Below, piece after piece: positions 1 to 12,212 of a DNA stretch of 64,000 nucleotides. Origin of the DNA: Eunapius fragilis. Taxonomy: Eukaryota; Porifera; Demospongiae; Spongillida; Spongillidae. Where the stretch lies: NCBI GenBank assembly GCA_963681505.1, contig OY811993.1, positions 124,001 through 188,000 on the forward strand. The letters are read 5' to 3'. The notes below the pieces were generated by a model. That model had not been told where the DNA came from. It saw only the letters and a list, made by a program, of their open reading frames with translations, and searched no databases. Both the position numbers and the translations under genes were made by a program. Positions within the stretch are counted from its first letter, which is position 1, and every line of letters begins with the position of its first letter.

Positions 1-1158
1 CATCTTTTCTCGTTACTATTGACCTTTCTGTAGTCCACGCAAAACCTAACTGATCCGTCTTTTTTCTTTACGAGAACCACAGGAGATGACCATGGACTAT
101 CCGACTCTTGGATAGCGCCTTGCTCAAGCATGTCTTTTACCAAGCTTTGCCATTTCTTCTCTACGAGCCTGAGGGATTCGTCGAGGCAAAAGATGGACAG
201 GAGGGGTGTTGCCAGTGTCAATGCGATGCTTCAGAATGCTAGTGCGACCAATCTGGCCGCTGTTAAACGCAAATACGTCTGCATATTCCATTAAGAGATG
301 AAACAGGAGTTCCTTCTCACCATCGTTAAGGTGATCTCCCCCCATGCAGACCATCCTCCATAGGGCCTCCTGGTCTCCTTGGGACAGCGTGATATGTCCA
401 GTTACAGCCGAGATGTTCTGGGTAGTACAGTCTTCATGCAGCTGACTCATGCTGGCAACCTTCATTCCTTTTTTAAGAACAACTGGATTGTTTCCGGCAT
501 TAAGCAGACATATTGGAACAAAACTGGAGCTGTTTGTACATGTACACACCAAGGATCGAGCCACCATTACTCCTGTTCGGCATGAGGTGTCATTTTCCAC
601 CATCCAGGTACCAATACCTAGGCTTGCTTGTTTCACCATGACTTTCATTTCACTGGATGGCGGGACCACATTTTTTTCCAGGGTTACCAGTCCAATAGCA
701 GGACACTCGAGGGGGGCTTCGACCTTTACTGGCATAACGTGCTGGACCTGGACTGAATGCTTATTTTGAGGAAAGGTTAGAATTTTGGCACCACAGTCAA
801 GACAGCAATTGTGATTTTCTAGAAAATCCAACCCCAAAATAGCTCCTACTGTGATATCTCCAGTAAAAATTAGTGTTGCACCAAACTTCTTATTCCCAAG
901 GACAATATCAAAATAGCCAAACCCTTTCATAGACAATGGGGACCCGTTGACACCCACCAGTCTGTTTCCACTCCATTGTTGCAGTTCTGCCACATGTCCA
1001 GCACGGGCTATCTGGTTCCAGACACAGGTGTTGATCAAAGACACTGCAGCACCTGTATCAATAACAAATGTAACGGTAACGGAACAAACCACGCCCTCAA
1101 CACAATAACTACTACAAGGGGAGGATAATACAGAGACAATGTGATCGTTCTGGGCCAT
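1..1158 (-). pseudogene. Ty3/gypsy pol (protease and start of RT), partial and frameshifted
   Basis: Minus-strand pol of a decayed LTR retrotransposon that runs off the left edge. The start overlaps the gag stop as TAATG at 1158. Seen: a retroviral-type aspartic protease with the active-site block IDTGAAVS and the later ILGLDFL loop, a linker, then the beginning of reverse transcriptase ([19 protein letters not shown]). The long frame breaks at about 140, where one extra G shifts the frame. RT then resumes in another frame down to position 1 ([16 protein letters not shown], a conserved RT segment). The rest of RT, RNase H and integrase lie outside the window. In the family, protease and RT mature the polyprotein and copy the element RNA in cytoplasmic particles. 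With this shift and the stop in gag, the copy cannot be autonomous. Confidence 0.85.
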
Positions 1159-2039
1159 TATTGGTTGTCCCTCTGGCAGTTGGCCCCTGCTGCCGAGGGT
1201 CTGTAGTTTTCCTGTTGCTGGGTTGAATCACGGCTTCTGCAGAGGCGAGCAATATGGCCTCTTTTGTCGCAGTTCCAGCAGCGTGGCTTGCGGGGCTCCC
1301 TTTGTTCCTCCCGCTCCATGGTAGTCTCACTGTTCTTTAGTCTCAGCTCGAGACGCTGCAATCTTTCATTTATGGACTGTAGTGTGACGGCTAGAACTCA
1401 GCTGCATTCTTGTTCCTCCGATACTGTTGTCGATGCACTCACACTGGGTAATCCCGCGTCTACATGCGAAACATTAACCTGAGCTTGATTACCATGGCTA
1501 CCGCCAATATATGACTCTAATTCTATTGTCAGGGAAACTGCCTCGTCCAAGCTTTTCGGGCGTCCCTGCCGAACTCCAAATGCAACCTGTGGTTTGTTGA
1601 GCTCCCCGAGGAACTGGTTCAGAGCCAAACGCTCGTGCGCTGCCTCCTCGAGGTCAGGGTATGCTTTGTCAGCGAGCCCCTTCAAAATGTCAGCATAGGT
1701 AGCCCAGTCCTCTTCTTTGCATCTGTTTCTCGCATGTAGCTCCGCGATGAACACCTCACGCTTGCTGTCGGGGTTAAAACGTTTAGCAAGAGCTTTCATA
1801 CACTCACCATAATAGTTTCTAACAGCCTCAGAACACTGCAAAAGGGCAGCCTGTGCTTTTCCTGTCAACCGAACGCGTAACCACTTCAACATTTCGTCCA
1901 CACTCTCCCATTTGTTAATAGCAGCGACGTGCTGGAAGTGAGTCACCCAATCTGGCCAGCTCATCTTCTCGCCATCGAAGGGGTCCGGCAAAAGCACAGG
2001 TCGTTGCGCTATTGCCAGAGGAGACAGGTCAGAGGCCAA
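1158..2039 (-). pseudogene. Ty3/gypsy gag with in-frame stop
   Basis: Nucleocapsid-type structural gene of the same minus-strand element. It begins at the ATG at 2039, just inside the primer-binding region. Residues about 15-200 form a retrotransposon gag (capsid-like) domain with the characteristic WPDWVTHF and KWLRVRLTGKAQAAL helices. An in-frame TGA at 1397-1395 interrupts it. The same frame then continues through a coiled segment and a single CCHC zinc knuckle (CWNCDKRGHIARLC, C-x2-C-x4-H-x4-C) to the TAA at 1158, where pol starts in another frame. Gag packages the element RNA. The stop separates the capsid part from the RNA-binding knuckle. I read it as a nonsense mutation in a dying copy; programmed readthrough is possible but unsupported because pol is also frameshifted. 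Confidence 0.8.
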
Positions 2040-2054
2040 TGCCGACTACGCCAA

Positions 2055-2217
2055 TGTTAAGAGCCGGGTATACAACAGTCTCACAGGTATCAGAACTGAT
2101 CATATCCACACAAAAATATACATTATATATCAACGGTGTGTGCGGGATCTTCTGCACATGCGTTAATTATCTTACACAAGGATGTTGTGACACGAGCATG
2201 GTGAAACAGTTCTCACA
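2055..2217 (-). repeat. Putative 5' LTR (163 bp) of the minus-strand Ty3/gypsy element
   Basis: Read on the minus strand, the block begins TGTGAGAACTG and ends CTTAACA, giving the expected TG...CA ends. It is followed directly by TTGGCGTAGTCGGC (2054-2041), a plausible tRNA primer-binding site, and then by the gag ATG. The partner LTR lies outside the window, so the boundaries rest on the termini and PBS only. Confidence 0.5.
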
Positions 2218-2644
2218 CTAATGAAAAGTATATCAGAGGCATACTAAGCATGATAGAACCTTTTTGTTCTCTCGACAATATCGGGGAACCTAAGGGTGCA
2301 TTGTCAAAAGATCCGAGCATTGAAAATTGATCATTCTAATTAGTGCCATGGTAGATGCTACAGCCACAACAGCTTGTTTGGTACTCTTATGGAGTACGGT
2401 TTGACTTTGTCTTGCGTATATGTGCTTTGATACCAATAGGCGTGCGGCATATGGATCGCATCGATGAAGCTATTGAGACATGCCCTTTGACTGGCAGGAG
2501 GGAGACTTGTAATTCAAATTGCAAGTCTTAAGCAAGTACATTGTAAGCAAGTATTTTGGGGTTGTAAGTACACAAGAACACCATGTTTCTATTTCGTGCC
2601 GTTGAAGAGTAATTCTATACGTTAGAGTGTCGCATAGTACATTT

Positions 2645-2945
2645 TTATGGATAGGGGTGTTGAGATGTATGTGTACGCTGGCATACCTATGTGTGTGCTG
2701 TGGGTGTTGAGGGGATGTGTGAATATCTATGGGTGTGCACTGGGGGTGTTGAGGGGGGATGTGTGAATACCTATGGGTGTGCACTGAGAGTGATGAGAGA
2801 ATGTGTGAATACATATGTGTGTACGCTGGGGGTGTTGAGGGGGATATGTGAATACCTATGGGTGTGCACTGAGGGTGTTGACGGGGATGTGTACACACCT
2901 ATGGGTGTGTGCTGAGAGTGTTGAAGGGGGTGTGTATGTAGCTGC
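2645..2945. repeat. Minisatellite, about 42-bp unit
   Basis: Seven imperfect copies of a G/T-rich unit built on GGGTGTTGAGGGGGATGTGTGAATACCTATGGGTGTGC-type sequence, with copies starting near 2657, 2706, 2747, 2791, 2831, 2876 and 2918. The open frames across it on both strands (PQHPQCTPIGIH-type repeats) are a by-product of the near multiple-of-3 period. Confidence 0.8.
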
Positions 2946-3119
2946 TGGTGTGTGCTAAGATGGTACATAGTTGGTGTTATGCGCTGTTTTTCATTATAAA
3001 TTGCAGAAGCAGGCAGTAACAAAAGCCCATATTCTGGATGGTGAAATAAAGCATTGTGGGCACCATACAGTGTGCTCTTGTCCCTGGTGGTTAGTTCATC
3101 ATCTCCATACAAAGACTTA

Positions 3120-6100
3120 GAGCCTCCATCAGCAACATCTATTCAAAAAAATATTTATGTTTTGGTGCATCTATGTAGTGTACCATCAGCTTTCACTAGT
3201 AATTCCACCTGAAAGCATCGTAGTTTCCCGGCACTATTGGCTCATCCCTGTCGCTATAATCACTGTCCACCTTTCCTGTGCAAGCTTAACCTTCAACACC
3301 ATCTTCCAGCCACTGTTTGACCCCCTGCCACTTAGCCGTTTGAGTCATACGTGACAATTCAATCACACAAAAACATTTCCGCTTTGCTTTACTGCAGCAA
3401 GCAAACTCACTCGACGACCACATAAGTTTAAAGCTGTATCCTTCATAACTGTTCAGGCTAAATCTAAATGTGAATGTAAAACAGCAAAGAAGTGTCCTAC
3501 TGTGCAACACGCGTAAAACAAGTACATGGTATCGCAGATATGCGTATCCCGTGTATAGAAATTTATAATTATGACATACGTTACGTACGCATATCTGCGT
3601 ATACAGCATATAATCGGTTAACATTATAGAAGCATTACGTACAACAAAGTGTAATGGAAACGTTCCTTAATGAACGCGACAGTACTTAGTACCTTCATAT
3701 TCAATGATCCCATTTTATTCATATTCACATTCAGTTTCGCCTCTTCCACTTCAAGCTTGTCTATGCTGTTTTTAATCACATCACTTTCCTTATTCAACAT
3801 GTCCTTTTCCACTTTCAGACCTTTCTTTATCACCGTCAGTCCTGCCTGTTCTTCTATTTCATATACCCTTGACATAATTCCAGGTATGCAGAGAGAGATA
3901 AGTACATACTAGAGTCACTAGCTACAAACAGAACTATGGTGCACCAATATATTGGCAGGATATTTGGTTATGTACATGTACTAGTGACAACGCTTTATTT
4001 CTACAACTTTTGACACAAAACTTCCCGGCTCCAATATCTATTGGGGCATTATATATAGTGGAGGACTAGAACTCATCCTAAACAAGTCACAGTTCAGAGT
4101 GCAGTATAGGCTTTGTCAGAAATTGTGAAAGGAGAGTGGAAGATCATATGCACTATACAATGACTTTCGCATTAGCCCCAACTCCCATTATTATTTGTAC
4201 CCTTGCCCATCCAGCAGCCAGCATCTTTGTTTTCCAGTTGTTTGTGACTTTGATGAACTGGACACCATCCTGAAGGATCCTGCATATACATGTATGAACA
4301 CAAAAGAGATCTCACATACAGTAGTTACATAAAAGATAAGGACTTAAAGCCAAGCAGAACCGAAATAACATAACCATGTCCCAAAAGCGTTCAAAAACAA
4401 GGTAAACACACACATAAAGGCAAACATGTAGGTGTACACCTGCACACTATGAAAAAAGGGTTGTTATACGCTGTATAACATTAATTAGCTGCGTATGCAT
4501 TTGTATATATAACAGTGCAATACAGTTATACACAATTATGCATATAACCTCTCCATATGCACAGCGATACAGTATCGTATAACAACCATTTTTACCAGTT
4601 CTCATCATCACAAGGAATGCCATACCTGCTCCCCTTAATGTACACATCTCAACACCAATAGCATGTGCACATACAACACTCGCTAAATATTCGAGTAAAA
4701 GGAGTAAAAGGAGTCTGCCATGGTTATTTGAACAGATGGTGAACAGATGAAATACATGACCACACTTTAAAATTGAGTGGTCGGTAGGGATGTGAGAAAC
4801 TTGGTATGGCCTACGGGTCACAGGCTATTACCCTGCGTATAATTTATGTATTTAAATATCAATTGTTCATAAGTTATACTTTCTTTGTCCCCCAGCTTTC
4901 TTAAAGGTGGGGAAGTAGATAAGGCGGGAAGAATTCTCTTACTGACGCCGACCGGAACTTCAGAAAATGAATGACACTCTATATGTACTCAGCGCAAGAA
5001 TTTTAGTTCACTGCAGCATGCAGTCTTTCGGTGGAAAATTTTGTTTATCTTGATTTGCATCTTTGTGTATTGTGATAAGGCATGCATGCATGAGGATTTG
5101 ATTAACATTATGATTTGTCAAAGTGCAAAGTTGGTCGGGGTCCGTGTATATTTCGGCCATTTCAAATTCTCAATTATCAAATACTTAGAACACGATTATT
5201 TTGCATCGTAGTCTAATTATTCATTTTCATTCCGTCATAAATTTTATGCGTACCTGCGTGTTCTAAATATTGGACTGTGCGCTAGCGTACAAATTTTCAA
5301 ATGTTCAATTTTTGGCCAAAATCATGCAAAAGTGAGATAAAATCATAGTTGAACGGAGGAGGGAGTAATGGATGTCTCCGAACCAGAACGGGCCACGAAT
5401 GCACTCACCACGCCCTCTTCACGTATACGCCTACTTTACTCTTGGTCTACTTGTCGGAGAAGATGTACCGTAAGTGCGCATGCATGCATGTACATGTAGT
5501 AGTGCATTTTGTCAATGATCACTATCCCTCTTCACATTTATAAAGTACCGCATCACCACGACAACTCTCTTACATCCTGTAGAACAAAGGCCATACCTAC
5601 TGGTCAGTACATAGTGCATTTAGTCAGCAGCTCCTGCTCCCTCCCTTCCTTCCCCGTTCCCTCTTTTTGCTCCTCCCTCCTCGTCCCCCTCCCTCCCTTT
5701 ATCGTGTTCAGTGTTTCTAGTCTGCATTTTTAGAAAAAGCATGGACCCCTAATGATTAGAATATTACACATGTTGTTTATTAATAGTGACCTAATGGAGC
5801 TGGGTACGCTTCTCTATACACAGGACAAGACAGCAGACGTGGTATCAAGAGTGGCATTTGCAGAACCAATGTCTGCTTTTATAAAATGTTTTTATAAATT
5901 ATCACAGTTGTGGTTTCCCTTTTTATTTACATGTTTGTTGCTTGGTATGCATATACATGTACATATTTAATTTTTATATGCAAGCTTGATCGGAACCGTT
6001 TGTCATCAAATGCATTGGGTTTCCTATTGTGTTGGTAGTACTTAAGGCCTTAATAATTGTATTTTGCTGCATGCATTCCAATACCGCAGCAATTGCTGAT

Positions 6101-6180
6101 GCCAAGTTTCAAATCATAATCTATCGTGCATCCATGTATGAGGCCTATATCTGTGTTTGGACAGGTGTGTATCAGTGAAA
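3120..6180. other. Intergenic, no recognisable gene
   Basis: AT-rich sequence with scattered stops. The only frame worth noting is 3875-3624 on the minus strand, 83 codons rich in K/E/L with heptad-like spacing (IEEQAGLTVIKKGLKVEK, then a DKLEVEEAKLN block). It could be a coiled-coil exon, but has no family signature. Nothing else here exceeds chance. Confidence 0.4.
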
Positions 6181-6183
6181 CGT

Positions 6184-6187
<4 letters not shown>

Positions 6188-6218
<31 letters not shown>
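6188..6218. repeat. (CA)n microsatellite
   Basis: A run of about 15 CA dinucleotides. Overlapping short frames (HTHTHT) are shadows of it. Confidence 0.9.
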
Positions 6219-6219
<1 letters not shown>

Positions 6220-7156
6220 ATCCAGCGTATGGCTGCAAGTAGTCATACTTATATCAGTTTCAACACGTACAGTGGCACATGCATCAGTCATAATGAAACT
6301 TGTTTGTGTTTGTACGTGCACGCTGAGAGCCTTTCATTACAACAAATTAAATCTTGTTCAACACATTGGACAACAATCCAACTACACATGTTCACAAATG
6401 TTCATATTGCTTCTAATGATGAACATATCATAGCTAACCATCCATGATAAGGCCACATTGGCATCTATAGAGGGGTATACGTAGAAAGGAATAGAGTAAA
6501 TAAAAGGCCTCATATTTGGTACAGACAACCAGTGTCACACACACACAAACACGCACATACACAAGTGTTAATTGCATGACCCATGCATTCAATGGATTAA
6601 CTTAGTCCCATGAGAAGGGTGGGATGTGTGTGGGGAGGAGGATGGATGACATATGCAGACTATAATGTCATGCAAAAATTTTTGTGTGAGAACTTGATTA
6701 TTTACTCAGTTCGGTCAAAGCCCTGTATGTAGTTTGGGCATCCATGCATGTATTAAGCTAAACCTCAATGACCTAGCTTTGTTTAAATCCTTCATTATTA
6801 CATAAAGCTATGAGTTTGTAATTTGATTTGATACATGTAATATCAGCAGTGTTTTGTGCAGGTAAATAAATGTTGATCTGCAGGAAATAATCAATCATGT
6901 GCACTTTACATTATAAATTGATATAAATATGATGCAAATTCACTGGACAACAGCATTACTATTAGTTGTCTATTAAGAATTGGCTATAGAAGCAGATAGT
7001 TCTTCAGTGAGCCTAATGTACAATTTAAGACAGCTTTTAAACATGTTGCAATCATTGTTGCAGATAGTATGAAAAACTGGAGAAAGGTCAGGAAATTGCT
7101 GCTGAAACCTTGTCATGCGTTCAGTAGTCCAGTGAACTTCTCCAGCCAGTGGATCT

Positions 7157-7241
7157 TGTGTGTGTGTGTGTGTCTGTGTGTGTGTGTGTGCGTGTGTGTG
7201 TGTTTGTGTGTGTGTGTGTGTCTGTGTGTGTGTGTGTGTGC

Positions 7242-7273
<32 letters not shown>
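7157..7273. repeat. (GT)n microsatellite with TC/GC interruptions
   Basis: About 117 bp of GT repeats broken at regular intervals by tctg, gcgt and gtttgt. The imperfect pattern indicates an older, internally duplicated tract. Confidence 0.9.
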
Positions 7274-7437
7274 ATAGTAAAACTGAACCATGTTTTCAAT
7301 GCTTATTTATCGCGTAGCTGCAGCCGCAAGGTAACTGGCTGCGGTGTGAGGTACATAACACATCGCGTATTCTTCCACGCTACAACGGAGATATAATTCT
7401 CAATTCGTTATCGGACTATGCTACACTTATTGTTCAG

Positions 7438-8415
7438 TTGAGGGTGTGCCGCCTGCAACTTCAGTCAGTTCAGCTGCTGAAAGTGCGACGCCAGACGAAT
7501 CATCTACAGCTGTTCCACCAACGCCGTCGAGAAGCTCTAATACACTATCTGGCATCGGAAGCAGTCGGCGTCCTTTCCAAAGTCCTCTGTGGCCTGGATT
7601 TAGGACAGTTCTTCAGCCATCGACTTCTTCATCTAAGAAAAAAGGAGTATATACTGTCTTACACTCTAAAAGTAACCGTGGCGAGAATGAAAAGAATGGA
7701 TCCCGGTAAACCCAACTTTGAAACCGTTGATCAAATCTACATGTCATTAACAGAAACTACTGCCAATTATGGCAGCCGTTAAACAATGCATTGGTGAAAA
7801 TTACATCGTAGTGACGAGCGACGGATTTGAAATCAAAGAAAGTAGTGGCACAGAAGGTAAAATACAGCAGCGAGTTTAGCCTGCATGTATCATATGTATT
7901 TATCCTCCCACATGTACATGCATATCTAATACGATAGGGATAATGTTTTGGAAGGCAAGTGCGATAAAAATTTTCACAATACCCGAGGACGATCTTAACC
8001 GCGGGCGGCAACTAAGATCCGGACTGAAGCGCTCACGAGGCGATTCGTCATCAGCACCACAGCGGGAAATGGCTGATAGCGAAGATCTCCTACTGGAGAT
8101 AAAAAATGATATTGAGCATGTAAAAGAGAAGACAGAAGAGATCCTGAAACTATCCAAAGACCTCAAGGTGCCATTGGAAAGCTACAGCGGGATTCATTTA
8201 GTTGTACAATATGTCAAGTGGAACCGATGAGACCGCCTGTCATATTAAGCAAGTGCTGTGAGTCTCTGCTTGGTTGTATTATTCTGGGCCAGATGCTTTG
8301 ACTAAGTGTTGTCCTCGGTGTCGCTCAGAGCCAGGCTACACAGAGACGATGCGTCTTCTGGGACTTGATGATTAGCTGGAGGGATTGAAGCGCCTGGAGG
8401 ACAATGATGAATGAT
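7438..8415 (+). pseudogene. Broken multi-exon gene with C-terminal RING-like zinc cluster
   Basis: Three exon-like blocks can be followed. Block 1 (about 7438-7705) is Ser/Thr/Pro-rich and ends at a GGTAAA donor. Block 2 (about 7754-7858) contains ENYIVVTSDGFEIKESSGTE and ends at GGTAAAA. Block 3 (7938 onward, after an ATAG acceptor) gives IPEDDLNRGRQL, then an acidic/basic helix (MADSEDLLLEIKNDIEHVKE) likely to form a coiled coil. From about 8195 a different frame continues with CTICQVEPMRPPVILSKCC, and after a second shift near 8285 with CCPRCRSEPGYTE, then MRLLGLDD. Together these look like a Cys-rich RING-type treble clef, as in ubiquitin ligases. The frame changes and a TAG at about 8374 mark it as inactive. 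The phase between blocks 1 and 2 does not fit, so exon limits are approximate. I recall similar C-termini in expanded invertebrate families but cannot name one. Confidence 0.45.
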
Positions 8416-8419
8416 CACA

Positions 8420-9405
8420 TGTTATACCATGTATGTGTACACATGCTGAGTGCATTAATTAAAACATTGGCTGATTGCACCATAGTGAACTTTTATGCAT
8501 GGATTGTACTGTACTCATAATAAAGAATCGATGTTGTATATTGATGCAAGCAGATGTGGTAGGCATCTTTGATAATAATAAGACTCTATATAGAAACTTC
8601 CCTTCATCACAACTGCACTCCTACACTCTGTGACTTGTAACATATGAAGCTATAAAAATATAAACCAATTCATAGCACCATGTGTACATACATCTACATC
8701 ACATGGTGTCTGCATGCATGCAGGATCAGATTGCAGTTCCCTTATATGTATACCCTGGACAAACATTAAATATGCCGCCTGGACACAAATACTCGTCTTC
8801 TGTGGGGATGTACGATTACATTCGTGTACAGATGATTGGCGCACCGGCTTTGACTGGCTTACGTATACGTATAGCAAAGACAGAGGCCTAATCCACCGTT
8901 TAGAACGCACGCAGAATTATCTGACCATTCCGTCTTCTGGTACAAGAACCCGCGTCGCATTGACTAGACGGCTTTTGAGCACCCCCGCTTCTCCGAGATC
9001 ATTCTGGCCGATGAAGTTCTGGCTCTCCGCGTATATACAGTGTCTCCAAGCTCCTCAATGTAGATAAACAGCGTCCCGTTCTAATTAAAGGCGAGAAATG
9101 TCAAAATGACATCCCATAACGTGGTGTCTACGTGCGTTTCGTGCTGTGTGTACGCGTGCAATGACGTATGACGTGCAATTATTGGCATGCGCGTCGAAAA
9201 GTGTGCGTGTGCGGAGTTTTGGCACAAATCCCATTCCATACGTGTGTGCGTGCGTGTTGTGCGTGCGTGCGTGCGTGTACGCATAGATGTATATATTTTC
9301 TCAAATCAAGGCTGTTGGAGAACTTATATTAAGGATTCTCCAGGATTCATAACAGAGCGCATCCACGTCTACTGCCAACTCAACTGTCGGTAAGGCTATG
9401 TCGCA
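8420..9405. other. Intergenic, no supported gene
   Basis: Short frames exist (for example 8714-9067 plus, 117 codons) but show no domain, compositional signature or splice structure I recognise. 9184-9284 is a GTGC/GTGT-rich low-complexity stretch. Confidence 0.4.
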
Positions 9406-9410
9406 ACTAC

Positions 9411-9516
<106 letters not shown>

Positions 9517-9550
9517 ATGTGTATCTCTCTCGATAATCGTTGACAATAGC

Positions 9551-9812
9551 TGGATTTAGTGCGCACCCATGACCAAACAGGTGTTTCGGAAATTCGGAAA
9601 ACCGGCGCTTTTTGGGCCATCATGTTGCTTAAAAAACACTCCCGTACGTGAGTTGCTTTTAGAGGAGCGTGGGTGTCCTGTTGTGGCAGCTGGCGCCAAC
9701 CGGGTGTTTCGGAAATTCGGATAACCGGTGAACACCGAAAAACCGCATCATGTTGCTTAAAACACACTCCCATACGTACGTGAGTTGCTTTTAGGGAAGC
9801 GTGTGTGTAGTG
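9551..9812. repeat. Two-copy direct repeat (about 120-bp unit)
   Basis: The segment GTGTTTCGGAAATTCGGA...TTGCTTAAAAAACACTCCC...GAGTTGCTTTTAG occurs twice with small indels. The left flank (GCTGGATTTAGTGCGCACCC) recurs almost exactly at about 24,252, so it is part of a dispersed repeat. Confidence 0.7.
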
Positions 9813-9874
9813 TACCATTCTTTTACACATTCCTATTGCCATGTAGCCAACTACCAGGTACGGGTAAAGTAGTG

Positions 9875-9875
<1 letters not shown>

Positions 9876-9910
<35 letters not shown>

Positions 9911-9945
9911 GCACGCGCGCGCGCGTGCGTGCGTGCGCGCTATGT
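9876..9945. repeat. (GT)n followed by (GC/GT) alternating tract
   Basis: Pure GT switching to GCACGCGCGCGCGCGTGCGTGC: a strongly alternating purine/pyrimidine stretch. Confidence 0.9.
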
Positions 9946-10681
9946 TTGTGCATGCGTACGTAATTATAACATGGCGGACTGCCTCAAACAGATGTTTGAA
10001 AATGGACCTTAGGCAGCATTGAAACGACCCTTCTCCCATGCAGTGCTGCGCCATGAACGTAATAACCTTACTTGACTGGCCTCTCCTTTCCTCTGTAGGC
10101 AATGAGATGCCATCTCTCACCCCCTGAGTCTATTGGCTGTCCATTTTGGTGTTGGTGTGGACCTCAGCCAGGAGCAATCCCTGCCCCCCGTACACAGTGA
10201 GAAGGATACTGGCTGCTCAGATCTGGCATGCATGGACCACAGCAAGGTAGCCAAACTCCCCAACCCACACTGTTGTGGCTAAAGGGTATGTATGTTACAC
10301 ATGTATGTATGTGTATACGTATGTACTTACACATGTACGTATGTGTATACGTATGTATATATATATTAATGTACATACATGCACATGTGGGTGGGTGTAG
10401 TCTGAGCATGACTGCATAATAATTAAGGTCATGCTTTTAATTTAGTTAATAAATATAGAAGCCTTTATTAGACATTGTTGAATAATACGTGTGTGAATGT
10501 ATGTACATGTATGTATGTATGTATGTACGTATGTATGTATGTATGTATGTATGTATGTATGGACGTATGCATGTACACATGTACTAAGTATGTACGTACG
10601 TATGTATGTGCGTACGTATGTACTTGTGTATGTATGTTGTGGTACGGCAAGCTAGTAATTATTTTGAAAATTAAGTTTCAG

Positions 10682-10726
10682 TCCATTAACTTGAAAATGA
10701 AGGTCCTCATAAAGTCAAGTTAACAA
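10682..10726 (+). other. Mini-exon-like unit, copy 1 (type A, 45 nt)
   Basis: Bounded by AAGTTTCAG upstream and GTGAGTAAATAATTATG downstream. The core starts TCCATTAACTTG. It is a near-duplicate of the unit at 15,557. The frame that is open longest is interrupted in the partner copy, so coding status is doubtful. Confidence 0.4.
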
Positions 10727-11760
10727 GTGAGTAAATAATTATGACTTGATGGACGTGTGTGTGGCTAGTACAGACATAGGTGTGACCTCTTAATAATTGG
10801 TTACTCATTTGCAAATATAATTATCGCATTAGTTGGTTATTTTGTGTATGGTGTGTTTGGGCGTATGTGTATGTGCATGTACATATGTAGGTACGTATGT
10901 ATGAGTACATATGTACATTCATACATGTGCATGTATGTGTGTACGTTTGCATGTACGCACAATTGTACGTATGTACATACATATGTGTAGTCTGAGTGCA
11001 TGACTGCTTATTAATTAAGGTCATGCTTTTAATTTAGTTAATAATTATAGCAGCCTTTATTAGACATTGTTGAATAATACGAGTTTGAACGTATGTATGT
11101 ATGTATGTGTATGATGTATTATGTACATATGCATGTACACATGTACTTAGTGGTTGCGTACGTATGTATGTACACATGTACTAAGTATGTACGTACGTAT
11201 GTATGTGCGTACGTATGTACTTGTGTATGTATGTTGTGGTATGGCATACGTAGGTACGTATGTATGAGTACATATGTACGTTCATCCATGCGTATGTACG
11301 TGTGTACGCATGTACAAACACATGTGTAGTCTGTGTGCATGACTGCTTAATAATTAAGGTCATGCATTTAATATAGATATTAATTAATAGCAGCCTTAAT
11401 TAGCTCTTATTAATTAAATAAGTTTAGGGTCATGTTTTTAGTTAAGTTGATTATTAATTGGTGTTTATTGGTATTGCATTAATAATGGAATGCTAAATTA
11501 TTCATTTAGAGGTCATTAGTTTTTTATAAGTGAATAATTATTGCAGCATTCATTGGTGCTTGTTTTAATAATTTGAATGTTGGTGAATGAATTAATTCTT
11601 TCAATAAATTTAAGGTCATGTTTTTAATTAAGTTTATAATTATAGCAGCATTTATTGGTATTGCTTAATAATTTTGGCACAAGGGGGAAACATGCTTGTG
11701 GCTTTAGGGTGCTTGTTCCTTGCTTGTAATAATTTTAATTGATTATAAATTAATTTGCAG

Positions 11761-11803
11761 GTCAATTATGTATTTGAGGATGGTCCCTCATTCAAGTGGT
11801 CGG
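11761..11803 (+). other. Mini-exon-like unit, copy 2 (type B, 43 nt)
   Basis: Acceptor AATTAATTTGCAG and donor GTGAGTTAATAATG frame a block that can read VNYVFEDGPSFKWSG. The paralogue at 16,540 differs by one in-frame codon. Confidence 0.45.
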
Positions 11804-12212
11804 GTGAGTTAATAATGTATTAATAATTGTGGCATGGAGGTGGGGCTGGTAGTTGCACTTGGTCTGTGCATGACAGCTCAATAATTATTTCATTCCTAAT
11901 TTAATGTCTTGCCTATAGCAGCCATAATAATATATTGTCAATAATTGATTATTGGTCATGAATACACTGCATGTGTTTTAATTGCTACTAATTATAACTT
12001 CTTATATGTGTAGTCTGTGTGCTTGACTGCTTAATAATTGAGGTCATGCATTTAATATAGATATTAATATTAATTAATAGCAGCCTTAATTAGCTCTTAT
12101 TCATTAAATAAATTTAGGGTCATGTTTTTAGTTAAGTGTATAATTAATTGGTGTTTATTGGTTTGCATTAATAATGGAATGGCTAAATTATTCATTTAGA
12201 GGTCATTGCTTT

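Noticed and set aside
10475..11363. Cys/Tyr/Val and His/Thr/Tyr ORFs in GTAT-rich DNA
   Set aside because: Microsatellite shadows on both strands.
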